Positions 24,237-32,886 of a DNA stretch of 64,000 bases are shown here, one piece after another. The notes under the pieces were generated by a model. That model was given only the letters and a program-made list of their open reading frames with translations, had not been told where the DNA came from and searched no databases. The first letter of the stretch is position 1, and every line of letters begins with the position of its first letter. The DNA is taken from NCBI RefSeq assembly GCF_003478995.1, contig NZ_QUGI01000003.1, forward strand, positions 310,001 through 374,000, read 5' to 3'. The position numbers and the translations under genes were made by a program. This DNA is from Pseudoflavonifractor sp. AF19-9AC (GTDB lineage: Bacteria; Bacillota; Clostridia; Oscillospirales; Oscillospiraceae).

Positions 24237-25457
24237 ATGTTTGCTAAAAATTCAAAGGCATATTCTGTCTACCTGCTGTTCCGATTTGTCTTTTCCCTGG
24301 CGGTTTCTATGTCCACAGTGCTTTCCATCGTGTACCACCTGGAGGTGGTGCAGCTGGATGCTTTCCAGCTTGTCCTGGTAGGGACGGTTCTGGAGACCTC
24401 CTGCTTTCTGTTCGAGATACCCACCGGTGTGGTGGCGGATTTGTATAGCCGTCGGCGCTCGGTGCTGATTGGAATGTTCCTCTACGGCCTGGGCTTTCTG
24501 ATGGAGGGTGCGCTACCGTGGTTCGCGCCGGTTCTGCTGGCCCAGGTTGTCTGGGGTTGCGGTGATACCTTCATCACCGGCGCTCTGGAGGCGTGGATTG
24601 CCTCGGAGGAAGAGGACAAACCCATAGACAAGGTGTTCCTGCGGGGCAGTCAAATGGGGCAAATCGGCGGCGTTCTGGGCGTGGTGCTGGGCACACTGCT
24701 GGGAAACATAAACCTGCAAATGCCTGTCATCTTGGGGGGCAGTTTGTGCTTGTTGTTGGGGCTGGTGTTGGTTCGCATCATGCCAGAAACCAACTTCTCC
24801 CCTGCTATTGAGGAACGGCAGGGCTTGCTTAAAGACTTTGTCTGCCTGTTCAAGCTCAACCTGGGCTTTGTGAAAGGCGCACCTGTGTTGCTGGCGCTCT
24901 TAGCAATCACACTATGCGGGGGACTTGCCAGTGAAGGCTTTGACCGGCTCTCCACCGCTCATTTTCTGGATGACACGGTAATACCCGTTATCGGGCCGCT
25001 GAACAGCGTCACTTGGTTCGGTGTTATCAGTCTTATCGGCAGCGGCTTAGGTATTCTGGCTTCTCAGTTGCTCATCGCCCGCATGGAGAAAAAAGGGACT
25101 GTCAGCCGAACCAGTGTGGTCATGTCCACCAGCGCCGGGTATATCCTGTGCCTGGTTCTCTTCGCGGTGGGGCGGAGCTTTTGGTTCATGTTGTTGGTGT
25201 TCCTGCTGGCGGGGCTTATGCGCACCATCAAGGAGCCTGTGCTGGCCGCCTGGATGAACGACCATGTGGATGAGAAAATGCGCGCCACAGTCTTTTCCAC
25301 CAGCGGACAGCTGGACTCTTTCGGGCAGATCATCGGCGGGCCTATTGTGGGGCTGGTAGCCCAGCAGGTGTCCATACCCTGGGGGCTGGTCTGTACCGCT
25401 TTCCTGCTGTTGCCCGCGCTGTTCTTAGTGCCGGTGGCGGGAAAGAAGCGGGATTGA
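24237..25457 (+). CDS. tet(40): Tetracycline efflux MFS protein, Tet(40)-like
   Basis: A 406-residue major facilitator with about 12 helices. The opening (KAYSVYLLFRFVFSLAVSMS), the FEIPTGVVADLYSRRRSVLIG motif A region, and the length agree with what I recall of Tet(40), a tetracycline exporter spread among gut Clostridia. AAAGGAG stands before the ATG. The gene follows a strong promoter with a leader peptide and ends in a clear terminator, forming a compact cassette. The exact allele cannot be assigned without alignment; a related DHA1-type exporter is the alternative. Confidence 0.75.
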   Translation: MFAKNSKAYSVYLLFRFVFSLAVSMSTVLSIVYHLEVVQLDAFQLVLVGTVLETSCFLFEIPTGVVADLYSRRRSVLIGMFLYGLGFLMEGALPWFAPVLLAQVVWGCGDTFITGALEAWIASEEEDKPIDKVFLRGSQMGQIGGVLGVVLGTLLGNINLQMPVILGGSLCLLLGLVLVRIMPETNFSPAIEERQGLLKDFVCLFKLNLGFVKGAPVLLALLAITLCGGLASEGFDRLSTAHFLDDTVIPVIGPLNSVTWFGVISLIGSGLGILASQLLIARMEKKGTVSRTSVVMSTSAGYILCLVLFAVGRSFWFMLLVFLLAGLMRTIKEPVLAAWMNDHVDEKMRATVFSTSGQLDSFGQIIGGPIVGLVAQQVSIPWGLVCTAFLLLPALFLVPVAGKKRD

Positions 25458-25478
25458 TATGGCATAGTTAAGTTTACT

Positions 25479-25506
25479 GACGAGCGGGAGATTACTTCCG
25501 CTCGTC
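25479..25506 (+). terminator. Terminator of the tet cassette
   Basis: GACGAGCGG/CCGCTCGTC, a 9-bp perfect stem with a 10-base loop followed by a T-rich TTCATTT, 22 bases after the efflux stop codon. Confidence 0.75.
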
Positions 25507-25615
25507 TTCATTTAGTAGCGCAAAATTTGAGGACTCTTTATTTCCTTATTCGGTATAGCGGAGGCGGCTGTCAATTCGACATAATTTTCTTGTGATACTT
25601 TACCGTACATGAGCA

Positions 25616-26452
25616 TTGGTTCCAGCCAACAATCAGACACAACGTAACCTCCAACTTTTGCAGGCGTTTTTTCAGCGCTATTCCTTCTGCACGGCAGGTG
25701 AGGTGCTGGGTACGGCCCGCAGCGGAAAACCAGCCTTTGAGGATCAATTTCTGCTTACAAAGGAGCGACTTGGTTCTTTTTGGGAATCTTTGCTGCCTGA
25801 TTTACCCCAGTATGAAGCATACAAAGCCTGGCCAAACTGGCTCTATCAAACGGTGGATGGCCTGAGCGATGTGGAAAGTTTTTTCTCCGGCGAGGACAGC
25901 TCTACTTTGTTTGATTCGCTTCAGGAGGCGCTGGATGCCCACTGGAGCGCCTATCCCCTGCTCCATCCGAATCGCACCACTCTGGAGGCTGCCGTCCGCA
26001 ACTGGGACTTCTCAGAGAATGAGTGGGCCTGCCGAGATCTGCTGATTGCCGCCTTTCCTGATGCAGTCCGCTTCTGGAGTGCGGAGGAACTTTTGGAGAT
26101 GGACACCATGGAACTCCTGGGAAAAGTAAGTGAGTGGAAACCGGAAGTAGGCATCCAGATGATGAAATTGCTGCTGGATACTGCCGAGTGCCATCTCCAG
26201 GAGCCAGAAGTCGCCGAACAGCTGTTGGGTAATGATCTGTACGAACTCTGTCAGAATCAAACCGTCCAGCCCAAGCTTTTGGCTCAACTGAAAGAGGATG
26301 CTCGTCTGGTTCGGCAGTTGTTCCAAAGCGCCTATGTAGGCGACCTGCAAGAGGAGTTACTGGAGGCATGTGACTGGTTTGGAGAATCGATGCTGAAAGA
26401 GCATCTTCAATCTCTTTTGGCACAAAACCCTCATTTCAAGGAATTTGAATAG
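25616..26452 (+). CDS. Hypothetical protein, possibly 5' truncated
   Basis: A 278-residue acidic, tryptophan-containing, helical protein with no family that I recognise. The frame opens at a TTG (25,616) right after an in-frame TGA (25,610-25,612), and no good ribosome site precedes it, so the natural N-terminus may have been lost when the tet cassette was inserted. A strong terminator follows the stop, indicating that it was once a normal transcription unit. Helical segments such as LEAAVRNWDFSENEWACRDL suggest a repeat-like scaffold. Confidence 0.5.
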   Translation: MVPANNQTQRNLQLLQAFFQRYSFCTAGEVLGTARSGKPAFEDQFLLTKERLGSFWESLLPDLPQYEAYKAWPNWLYQTVDGLSDVESFFSGEDSSTLFDSLQEALDAHWSAYPLLHPNRTTLEAAVRNWDFSENEWACRDLLIAAFPDAVRFWSAEELLEMDTMELLGKVSEWKPEVGIQMMKLLLDTAECHLQEPEVAEQLLGNDLYELCQNQTVQPKLLAQLKEDARLVRQLFQSAYVGDLQEELLEACDWFGESMLKEHLQSLLAQNPHFKEFE

Positions 26453-26459
26453 ATAGAAT

Positions 26460-26499
26460 GGCTCGGCCTGTGATCGACACTGGCCGAGCCTATTTTTTT
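26460..26499 (+). terminator. Strong terminator
   Basis: GGCTCGGCC/GGCCGAGCC with a 13-base loop, then TATTTTTTT. Confidence 0.85.
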
Positions 26500-26570
26500 C
26501 CTGAAAATTCCTTATTCTTTAGCACAAGTGATGTATGACTTGTTGAACGATACATATCTTCCAATGCTCT

Positions 26571-26607
26571 TGTTATCAGACTCCCGATGGTATAAAATGT
26601 TATCAGA
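26571..26607 (+). promoter_or_regulatory. Direct repeats around a probable promoter
   Basis: TGTTATCAGA occurs at 26,571-26,580 and again at 26,598-26,607, with TATAAAAT between them as a likely -10 box. Repeats spaced 27 bases apart on either side of a -10 suggest a regulator site for the ImmA/IrrE gene, perhaps autoregulation by its own XRE domain. Confidence 0.45.
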
Positions 26608-26638
26608 ATCAGTCATTTACATGTAGGGGGGATTTTAA

Positions 26639-28525
26639 GTGGCAGCTGTAAGATCGATTTTCGAGTATGTCAGTAATAAGTGCTATAATGGACTATACGA
26701 TGCCGCAAAAAAGTACCTCGATAACCATTGGCACACAATGGGGCTTGAAACTAGACGTGTGGCTGAAATAAAAAATGCTGAACTGATAGATGCAACTGTA
26801 CAACGGGTTTATGTTACAGATCGACCTGGCAACTGTATTGCATTTGACATTGGCCTAGAGTTAGAGGTTTGCGTGTCGTCTGCCGATCACCACAATGACA
26901 GCGATGATACCTGCTATCCATGGCTTCGCTTTTCCTGCGAAGGGGACCTCTCCAAAGGCTTAGATGACTGGGAAATCCGCGAAATTACGCCTTATGCTAA
27001 GCGCAATATACCAGACAATTCTATGTCTGACGCGCTGGTTCCAGATATCCGCCCTGCACAATATGAAAAAACGGCTACAGACTTTCTTGAGGAATATTAT
27101 CCAGAAGCCTTACGAATTACAAAAGTTGGAGAACCTCCTATTTATGTCGACCCTTATGTTTTAGCCGATCGTCTGGGGCTTTCGGTTTTGACGCATCGTA
27201 TCAATAAAGAAGGGTCCATTTTTGGACAGCTCTTCTTTTTGGAAGCAGATGCGGAAATGTACGATATCGAACATGACAAGTACGTAGTTATCCATGTTCC
27301 AGCAAAAACCATAGTTGTTGATCCCCGGATGTACCTGTTCCGTAATCTCGGATCTGTCAACAATACCATTATCCACGAATGTGTCCATTGGATCAAGCAC
27401 CGCAAGGTGTTCATGCTGGAAAAGCTGTATAATGAAAAAATACATGGAATTACCTGTGAGGTTGTCGGAGGGGCAAGAGCAAATATGTCCAAGCAGGCAA
27501 CAGAGAAAATGGAACAGCAAGCTAACCGACTAGCTCCTCGAATCCAAATGCCTGCAGCCCCTTTTAAGGCAAAAGCTTCTGACTATATTGCCAAATTTAT
27601 GCGCGAAATCGGTGCACACCACGAAATTGAAGTTATGGAGGCGGTAATTCAACAACTTTCGGTAGAGTTTGTAGTCTCTAAGCAGGCTGCTAAAATTCGC
27701 TTGGTAGAGCTGGGTTTTGAATCGGCTGTTGGTACATTTAATTTTATCGATGGCCATTATGTCCCACCGCACAGTTACAGCAAGGGAGCCATTTCCAGAA
27801 ACCAAACATTTACCATAAGCGGTCGGGATGCAGCAATACAACGGCTGGTTAACCCCGCTCTCCATTCTCTGACGCAGGATGGAGATTACCTTTTTCTTGA
27901 AAACCACTATGTTTTCAAGGCCCCGATGTATATTAAGAAGGATTCCGAAGGTCACCTCCATCTGACAGAATATGCCCGTTCTCATATGGACGAGTGCTGT
28001 TTGGTCTTTGATATGGAGATTCAAGGGGATGTTAGCAAGGAATACCATACGGTTTGTTATCTTAATCGTGAAGAAGGGGCCTATACCTTTAACATTACAT
28101 ATAATGAGGATTTTCGCGCCAAAACCAAGGAGCAACAAAAAGCTTACCGTCAAAAGGAAAAACAGGAAGAAATAGAAATTCGTATGAAAATGACAGATGA
28201 CCCTTCTCAATGCATGAAACTTCTTCTTAACTGGAAAGGAATGAGCAATCTTGACTTGGGCGTTGCTATTAATAGAGATGAACGCACCATTAGACGAATC
28301 GTCAATGGAGAGAACGTTCCAAGCTTAGAGACTGCTGTCCTGATTTGTCTGGGGTTGAACTTGCCCCCAATTATCAGTTCCAAACTGCTGGATTCACTTG
28401 GGGTTAAACTGATACCTAGTAAATCCACTCATCTCTGGTACCAGGAAGTCCTAAATGTAAAATATAACGAACCTGTTGAGGATGCCCAGGCTTATCTTGC
28501 AGAGTTTGATATTGAACTAAAATAA
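26639..28525 (+). CDS. ImmA/IrrE-type metallopeptidase with C-terminal XRE domain
   Basis: A 628-residue protein. The zinc protease motif is HECVH (H246, E247, H250) within NTIIHECVHWIKH, typical of ImmA/IrrE peptidases that cleave repressors and switch mobile elements or stress genes. The C-terminal part (about 525-590) is an XRE-like helix-turn-helix (GMSNLDLGVAINRDERTIRRIV). The N-terminal 150 residues are not recognised. Usually the protease and repressor are separate; here both are on one chain. Start is GTG after GGGGGG. The gene is AT-rich and is followed by an unknown partner gene. Confidence 0.75.
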   Translation: MAAVRSIFEYVSNKCYNGLYDAAKKYLDNHWHTMGLETRRVAEIKNAELIDATVQRVYVTDRPGNCIAFDIGLELEVCVSSADHHNDSDDTCYPWLRFSCEGDLSKGLDDWEIREITPYAKRNIPDNSMSDALVPDIRPAQYEKTATDFLEEYYPEALRITKVGEPPIYVDPYVLADRLGLSVLTHRINKEGSIFGQLFFLEADAEMYDIEHDKYVVIHVPAKTIVVDPRMYLFRNLGSVNNTIIHECVHWIKHRKVFMLEKLYNEKIHGITCEVVGGARANMSKQATEKMEQQANRLAPRIQMPAAPFKAKASDYIAKFMREIGAHHEIEVMEAVIQQLSVEFVVSKQAAKIRLVELGFESAVGTFNFIDGHYVPPHSYSKGAISRNQTFTISGRDAAIQRLVNPALHSLTQDGDYLFLENHYVFKAPMYIKKDSEGHLHLTEYARSHMDECCLVFDMEIQGDVSKEYHTVCYLNREEGAYTFNITYNEDFRAKTKEQQKAYRQKEKQEEIEIRMKMTDDPSQCMKLLLNWKGMSNLDLGVAINRDERTIRRIVNGENVPSLETAVLICLGLNLPPIISSKLLDSLGVKLIPSKSTHLWYQEVLNVKYNEPVEDAQAYLAEFDIELK

Positions 28526-28531
28526 AATTTT

Positions 28532-28546
28532 GGACACCCTGTGTCC
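28532..28546. promoter_or_regulatory. GGACA-N5-TGTCC dyad, copy 1
   Basis: Perfect palindrome with a 5-base centre between the ImmA/IrrE gene and the 384-residue unknown. The same dyad returns twice before the HTH gene at 30,040, suggesting one regulator controls both. Confidence 0.6.
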
Positions 28547-28580
28547 GGAGACCTTAGTTTGCTAAATAGGAGGCTTCAAC

Positions 28581-29735
28581 ATGTCTGGTGTGCGTAAATC
28601 TGAACGCAAAAATCCCCAGCGAGATTTACCACCTAAACCTTCACCGTCTTACGATGAAGTTAAGAAAAAATTTGGTATGGAAAACATGACAATAGAAGAA
28701 TTAACAGTTTTTCTTCGACATACCTCCCGATGGCTTGGTACTGATCTTACCACAAAATCGGTTAAAAACTATATCAAAACTATTTGTGACCATAGCGATG
28801 GGCTGTTGCGACCAGATGATTTTAAAGAAAATCCGGAAAACCCCAAAAGTTCATATTGCATACGGCCAGAATGTCAGGGACTACTAGTTGTCTTGATCAA
28901 TTCTGAATATTTTGACGGACGCAAGAATGATCGTAGATTAAAGACCCGTTCTGACCTTAATAATCAATTAGCAAAAAATGTACGAGAGTATCTTACAGAC
29001 AGCGATAAGCAGCTCGTCTTAAATAACCCAAGCTATGTCAATGCAGAATTAGAGGCTCAATTGTCCCGGCAAATCAACCAGCAACTCATCATTCTTTTAC
29101 GTACTATGTACCATGTTTCACCAGTAATTCGATATAAACTGATGATGGAATTTATAAAACAGCTTGTGAACTTAAACGACTGGATGTCCAGACAAGATTC
29201 GAAGGAAATTGCTGCCCGTCTGGTTTATGCGCATGAGCTGGACGCAATACATGATGCACTGTATCAGAAAGGGCTTTTTTCCTCTAAATCGCTGGATGAA
29301 TTACTCATCAACCTTCTTGCATTTCGTATGCATGACAAAGAATTCACTTATATTGAAGATAATGAGCAAATGACTCCAATAGGTGTGTATTTGGCTACTC
29401 TCATTTTTCAGAGTGAATTTCCTAAAGAATCTGAAACACAAAAACAGATGGATGACATCAATCGAGCAATAGAAAATCAATCACTCTATCAATGCATACA
29501 GGAAAAGGCCAAGAAGATTTTGGATTTAAGCAATCCTTTTGAGGAACAAATGTATTACGATCTGATGAATATGGCCAAAATGCGCTGTTGCACCCCGTAT
29601 GTTTCTCCAGAAGATTACGATCGCATGGTGCGTTTTACAGAAAGCGCAATTGCAGATGACAAATGGGATATTATAAATAAATTTCTTCAATTAGGAAATC
29701 GGGCGCTATCTAAACAAGACATGGAAAAAAACTGA
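28581..29735 (+). CDS. Hypothetical protein paired with the ImmA/IrrE gene
   Basis: A 384-residue, AT-rich, largely helical protein with no family that I recognise. The N-terminus is basic (MSGVRKSERKNPQRDLPPKP), and a middle segment (LSRQINQQLIILLRTMYHVS) is amphipathic. AGGAGG lies before the ATG. It is 55 bases downstream of the protease-regulator gene and ends in a strong terminator, so the two form a transcription unit. Such protease-regulator plus effector pairs are often defence or toxin systems, but nothing in this sequence proves it. Confidence 0.6.
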   Translation: MSGVRKSERKNPQRDLPPKPSPSYDEVKKKFGMENMTIEELTVFLRHTSRWLGTDLTTKSVKNYIKTICDHSDGLLRPDDFKENPENPKSSYCIRPECQGLLVVLINSEYFDGRKNDRRLKTRSDLNNQLAKNVREYLTDSDKQLVLNNPSYVNAELEAQLSRQINQQLIILLRTMYHVSPVIRYKLMMEFIKQLVNLNDWMSRQDSKEIAARLVYAHELDAIHDALYQKGLFSSKSLDELLINLLAFRMHDKEFTYIEDNEQMTPIGVYLATLIFQSEFPKESETQKQMDDINRAIENQSLYQCIQEKAKKILDLSNPFEEQMYYDLMNMAKMRCCTPYVSPEDYDRMVRFTESAIADDKWDIINKFLQLGNRALSKQDMEKN

Positions 29736-29815
29736 AGCAATATCTTTCCGTTTCTAATACAACTCTCGCATGGTAGCCTGGAAGCGCCAGATGAGAGTTG
29801 ACTCAGAAATGTGCG

Positions 29816-29868
29816 CCGGGGCGCATCTGAATGACTTTAATTGTCATTTGGATGCGCCCCGGTTTTTT
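29816..29868 (+). terminator. Strong terminator
   Basis: A long hairpin in which CCGGGGCGCATC pairs with GATGCGCCCCGG, extended inward by ATGAC/GTCAT with a small bulge, followed by TTTTTT. Confidence 0.9.
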
Positions 29869-29886
29869 ATTTCCAATATAGAGCGA

Positions 29887-29993
29887 CGGACACGCCATGT
29901 CCGACGCTCACTCAGCAGAGATGCTATTCTATGTCCACCAAGGCCGGACTCATTTTTTCAAAAAAGTTTTTTAATCCGGACATGAGCTGTCCG
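29887..29993. promoter_or_regulatory. CGGACA-N5-TGTCCG dyads, copies 2 and 3
   Basis: Two perfect palindromes at 29,887-29,903 and 29,977-29,993, 90 bases apart centre to centre, directly upstream of the HTH gene. They match copy 1 at 28,532. Probable operators, possibly of this HTH protein. Confidence 0.65.
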
Positions 29994-30039
29994 CTTTAAC
30001 CTGTATGATTCGGCCATGGAGGTGAAAGGGGGTGAGAGT

Positions 30040-30357
30040 GTGAGGATCAACGACCGGCAGCAGCAGATCATCAACCTGCTGTGCCAGCGGCGGAGCGATA
30101 CCGTTCAGAATCTGGCGACGGAACTCGGCGTCTGCGAACGGACCATCCGCCGTGACATTGAAGAGCTCACACTCACCTACCCCCTTGAGACAGTCCGGGG
30201 CCGATATGGCGGCGGGGTAAGGATGGCCGACTGGTACTTTCAGGACCGGCCAAAGCTATCTCCCAAGCAGACCGCCCTGCTCAAGCGATTGGCGGTTGGA
30301 CTGCACGGCGAGGACCTGGACGAAATGAACCAGATCCTGGCCCGTTTCGCTTCCTGA
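30040..30357 (+). CDS. DeoR-like helix-turn-helix protein
   Basis: A 105-residue protein with an N-terminal winged-helix of the DeoR/HTH_11 kind (RQQQIINLLCQRRSDTVQNLATELGV, CERTIRRDIEEL). There is no ligand-binding domain after it, only a short tail, so it may bind DNA constitutively or need a partner. Start GTG at 30,040 is favoured by GGGGGTGA. Similar short regulators commonly open the DinG-helicase/recombinase end of this ICE type, and it lies just downstream of paired CGGACA/TGTCCG operators. Confidence 0.7.
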   Translation: MRINDRQQQIINLLCQRRSDTVQNLATELGVCERTIRRDIEELTLTYPLETVRGRYGGGVRMADWYFQDRPKLSPKQTALLKRLAVGLHGEDLDEMNQILARFAS

Positions 30358-30742
30358 AGGAGCGCCCGCCGCTCCACGGCACCTTGAAAAGTTCATACCA
30401 GCAGTACGGAGAACCACCCGAACAGTCGAGCGTCATGCAGCGCGCGCCATGACACCCAGGGCATCTGCCCTGGGCCGAGCGAGAACGCCACCTGCATGGG
30501 GCGCTATGGCACGCGCTTTTGCAATGACGCTGTTTGGGTACATAATGAGACACCTCGCTTGGCCTGCGCGTAAGACAGGCGGCGCTGCCCCGGAGTTGAA
30601 AGCAGTAGAGACTCCAGGTAAAAGCCCGTGCGGCCTCTTGCCAGAAGCCGATCCGTACTGTTCCCCATCGTCGGGGGGCGAGCTGCAAATACGACGAGAA
30701 TGAAAAAGAAAAATAACTCACTTATTCAAGGAGATTTTACAA
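30358..30742. other. Non-coding spacer before the helicase
   Basis: About 385 bases with no convincing gene. It contains a perfect 9-bp hairpin, CCCAGGGCA/TGCCCTGGG with a 2-base loop (30,455-30,474), and several GC-rich dyads. It could be a replication or transfer start region, but there is no direct evidence. Confidence 0.5.
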
Positions 30743-32671
30743 ATGATTAGTTATCATAACAGGCAGGTCGCACATCGTGAGATCGACCATATCTTTCAGG
30801 ACCTCTTCCCAAGCCATGGCATGACGGCCCGGCCCAGCCAAATCGAGTTGAGCCACAAGATGCTGGATGCCATGATTCACAGCAAAATCGCTTTAAGTGA
30901 CGCGGGAACGGGAATCGGCAAGACCTATGCCTATCTGGTGGCTGGTGTTTCTTTTTCTCGTGCGTTGAGCCGGGAGAACATCCCTTTCCAGCCCATCCTC
31001 ATTTCCACCTCCAGCATCGCCCTGCAAACGGCGGTAAGGGAGGAATACATCCCGTTCCTCTCCTCTGTTCTTTTGGAGGATAAGCTGATCCAGGCCCCCA
31101 TCCGGGCGGTCATTCGAAAAGGAAAAGGCCACTATGTCTGTGATGAGCGTCTGATGCGCCGCCTGCGGCAGGTAGACCTGGAACGAAAAAATCCGCTGGC
31201 CGCACAGGCACTCCTCTCCCTGCGGGATCATTTGGACGCAGACCAAGCCCCCCATCTCAGTCAGTATGACCGAAATCGTGTATGTGTCCCAACGATTTGT
31301 GATTGCCGCCGGGATGGCTGCCGGTACCTCTGCTATATGGAAGCCTGCAACTCTGACCGCTATCTGTTTCAGATCTGTAACCACAATCTGCTGCTGGCAG
31401 ACGCCATCCATCGTGGCAGCGGTCACCGCCCCATCCTGCCGGACGTTGGCGCTTTGATCATTGATGAAGCACACAAGCTGCCTGAGACTGCCCGGCAGAT
31501 GTTTGGCATTACCCTGGCAGCCAAGGACATCCGCACGCTGATCCGCACCCTACGGGCGGAACGATATCTGCTGGCATCGGAATCCCTGGCTGATATGGCG
31601 TCGGCGCTTCTGAAGCTTATGTCACTGCCTTATGATGGTGATCGCCCTTTTTCGGACTATGTCCGACACATGATAGGACCGGCCCGAACCCTGGCTACCA
31701 TTCAGAGACAGATCGGCGGGGTACTGACACCAACTGCCAGAAAGGAATTGGATCGGATATCCTCCGCAATCCATCTGTTTTTGCAGGAACGCTCTGACCT
31801 GGTATTCTACACTGCGGCGGATGACGATGGCGGCACATTGCTGTGCGCCTCCATCTCCGACCTGACCGCCCAGCTCCAAGCAACACTCTGGTCACAGCCC
31901 CAGCCCGTCCTCCTTACTTCCGGGACGTTGGCCATAGGTAAAGACTTTTGTCGTTTCAAAGAGGAGGCTGGCCTCACCGATAACTCTCGGGTGGAGGAAT
32001 CTGTTTCACCCTCTCCCTTTGATTACCGGAAAAACTGCCTGCTCTATTTTCCCACGATGCCGCCCAGGCAGCACGAAGCGGACTACTTTGCCAAGCTGGC
32101 CGAGGAGATCCGCACATTACTGATTGCGGTTCACGGCCATGCGTTGGTGCTGTTCACTTCTTATGCAGCCATGTCCGCTGTGAAGGATCGTTTGAAACAA
32201 CAGCCCCTTCCGTTTCCGCTGTTTACCATGGGACGGAACGCCCCGCACACCATGGCCCAGTTCAAGGCGGCACCCGGAAGCGTCCTGTTTGCCACCGGCG
32301 CTGCCTGGGAGGGTTTTGACTTTCCCGGAGACTGTGTCTCTTTGCTGGTCATCCCCCGACTACCGTTCCAATATCCGGACGCCTTGCAAGAAAAAAAGAG
32401 AGAGGCATATCCTGATCTCCGCACGTTCATCCGGGCCGTGGCTGTGCCGGAGATGCAGATCAGACTCAAGCAAGGGTTTGGACGAGCCATCCGCTTGGAG
32501 ACTGACACCTGTGCCATCGCCATTTTGGATGAACGAGCCGCCAAGGGTAGCCGTTACTTCCGGGATGTTCAATCCGCGCTGCCGGAAATGCCTGTCACAA
32601 GCAGCATCTATGCGGTAGAACGGTTTATCCGGCGGGTCAAGGATGAGAGCTACTTTGAGGAGGCTGCGTGA
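30743..32671 (+). CDS. DinG/XPD-like ATP-dependent helicase
   Basis: A 642-residue superfamily 2 helicase. Walker A is DAGTGIGKT (about residues 52-60), the DEAH box is IIDEAHKLPE (about 239), and a cysteine group (CDCRRDGCRYLCYMEAC) marks the iron-sulfur domain typical of DinG/XPD. The C-terminal motif VI region is GFGRAIRLETD. It probably unwinds DNA during element replication or transfer. AAGGAG precedes the ATG. The stop overlaps the next small gene (TGATG), starting the operon that ends in the recombinases. Confidence 0.85.
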   Translation: MISYHNRQVAHREIDHIFQDLFPSHGMTARPSQIELSHKMLDAMIHSKIALSDAGTGIGKTYAYLVAGVSFSRALSRENIPFQPILISTSSIALQTAVREEYIPFLSSVLLEDKLIQAPIRAVIRKGKGHYVCDERLMRRLRQVDLERKNPLAAQALLSLRDHLDADQAPHLSQYDRNRVCVPTICDCRRDGCRYLCYMEACNSDRYLFQICNHNLLLADAIHRGSGHRPILPDVGALIIDEAHKLPETARQMFGITLAAKDIRTLIRTLRAERYLLASESLADMASALLKLMSLPYDGDRPFSDYVRHMIGPARTLATIQRQIGGVLTPTARKELDRISSAIHLFLQERSDLVFYTAADDDGGTLLCASISDLTAQLQATLWSQPQPVLLTSGTLAIGKDFCRFKEEAGLTDNSRVEESVSPSPFDYRKNCLLYFPTMPPRQHEADYFAKLAEEIRTLLIAVHGHALVLFTSYAAMSAVKDRLKQQPLPFPLFTMGRNAPHTMAQFKAAPGSVLFATGAAWEGFDFPGDCVSLLVIPRLPFQYPDALQEKKREAYPDLRTFIRAVAVPEMQIRLKQGFGRAIRLETDTCAIAILDERAAKGSRYFRDVQSALPEMPVTSSIYAVERFIRRVKDESYFEEAA

Positions 32672-32817
32672 TGGAGATCCGAAACGAACTGCGTTACCTG
32701 TTATCGGTGGGTCTATGGGAACGGATGGCTGCAGACGGCCTGCTGACCAAAGAAGAACTGGCCAGAGCCAAACGGTTGTCCGCAGAACGATACCGGCCCG
32801 GAACTGTTTGGGAATAG
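32671..32817 (+). CDS. SHOCT-like small protein
   Basis: A 48-residue protein (MEIRNELRYLLSVGLWERMA, then DGLLTKEELARAKRL) with the short helical SHOCT-like motif. The ATG overlaps the helicase stop. Tiny proteins of this kind regularly precede the serine-recombinase trio in Clostridia conjugative elements. The function is unknown; an oligomerisation or recombinase-helper role is conceivable. Confidence 0.7.
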   Translation: MEIRNELRYLLSVGLWERMAADGLLTKEELARAKRLSAERYRPGTVWE

Positions 32818-32831
32818 TGCTGGCTATTCCC
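32810..32831 (+). other. Stem-loop overlapping the SHOCT gene end
   Basis: GGGAATAG/CTATTCCC with a 6-base loop, 56 bases before the first recombinase start, without a T-run. Possible processing site or recombinase-level control. Confidence 0.45.
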
Positions 32832-32886
32832 GCAGGAGTGTGGTATGGTTTCGTTGCCGAAAAAGATGGAAGGAGGCGAATGAGAA

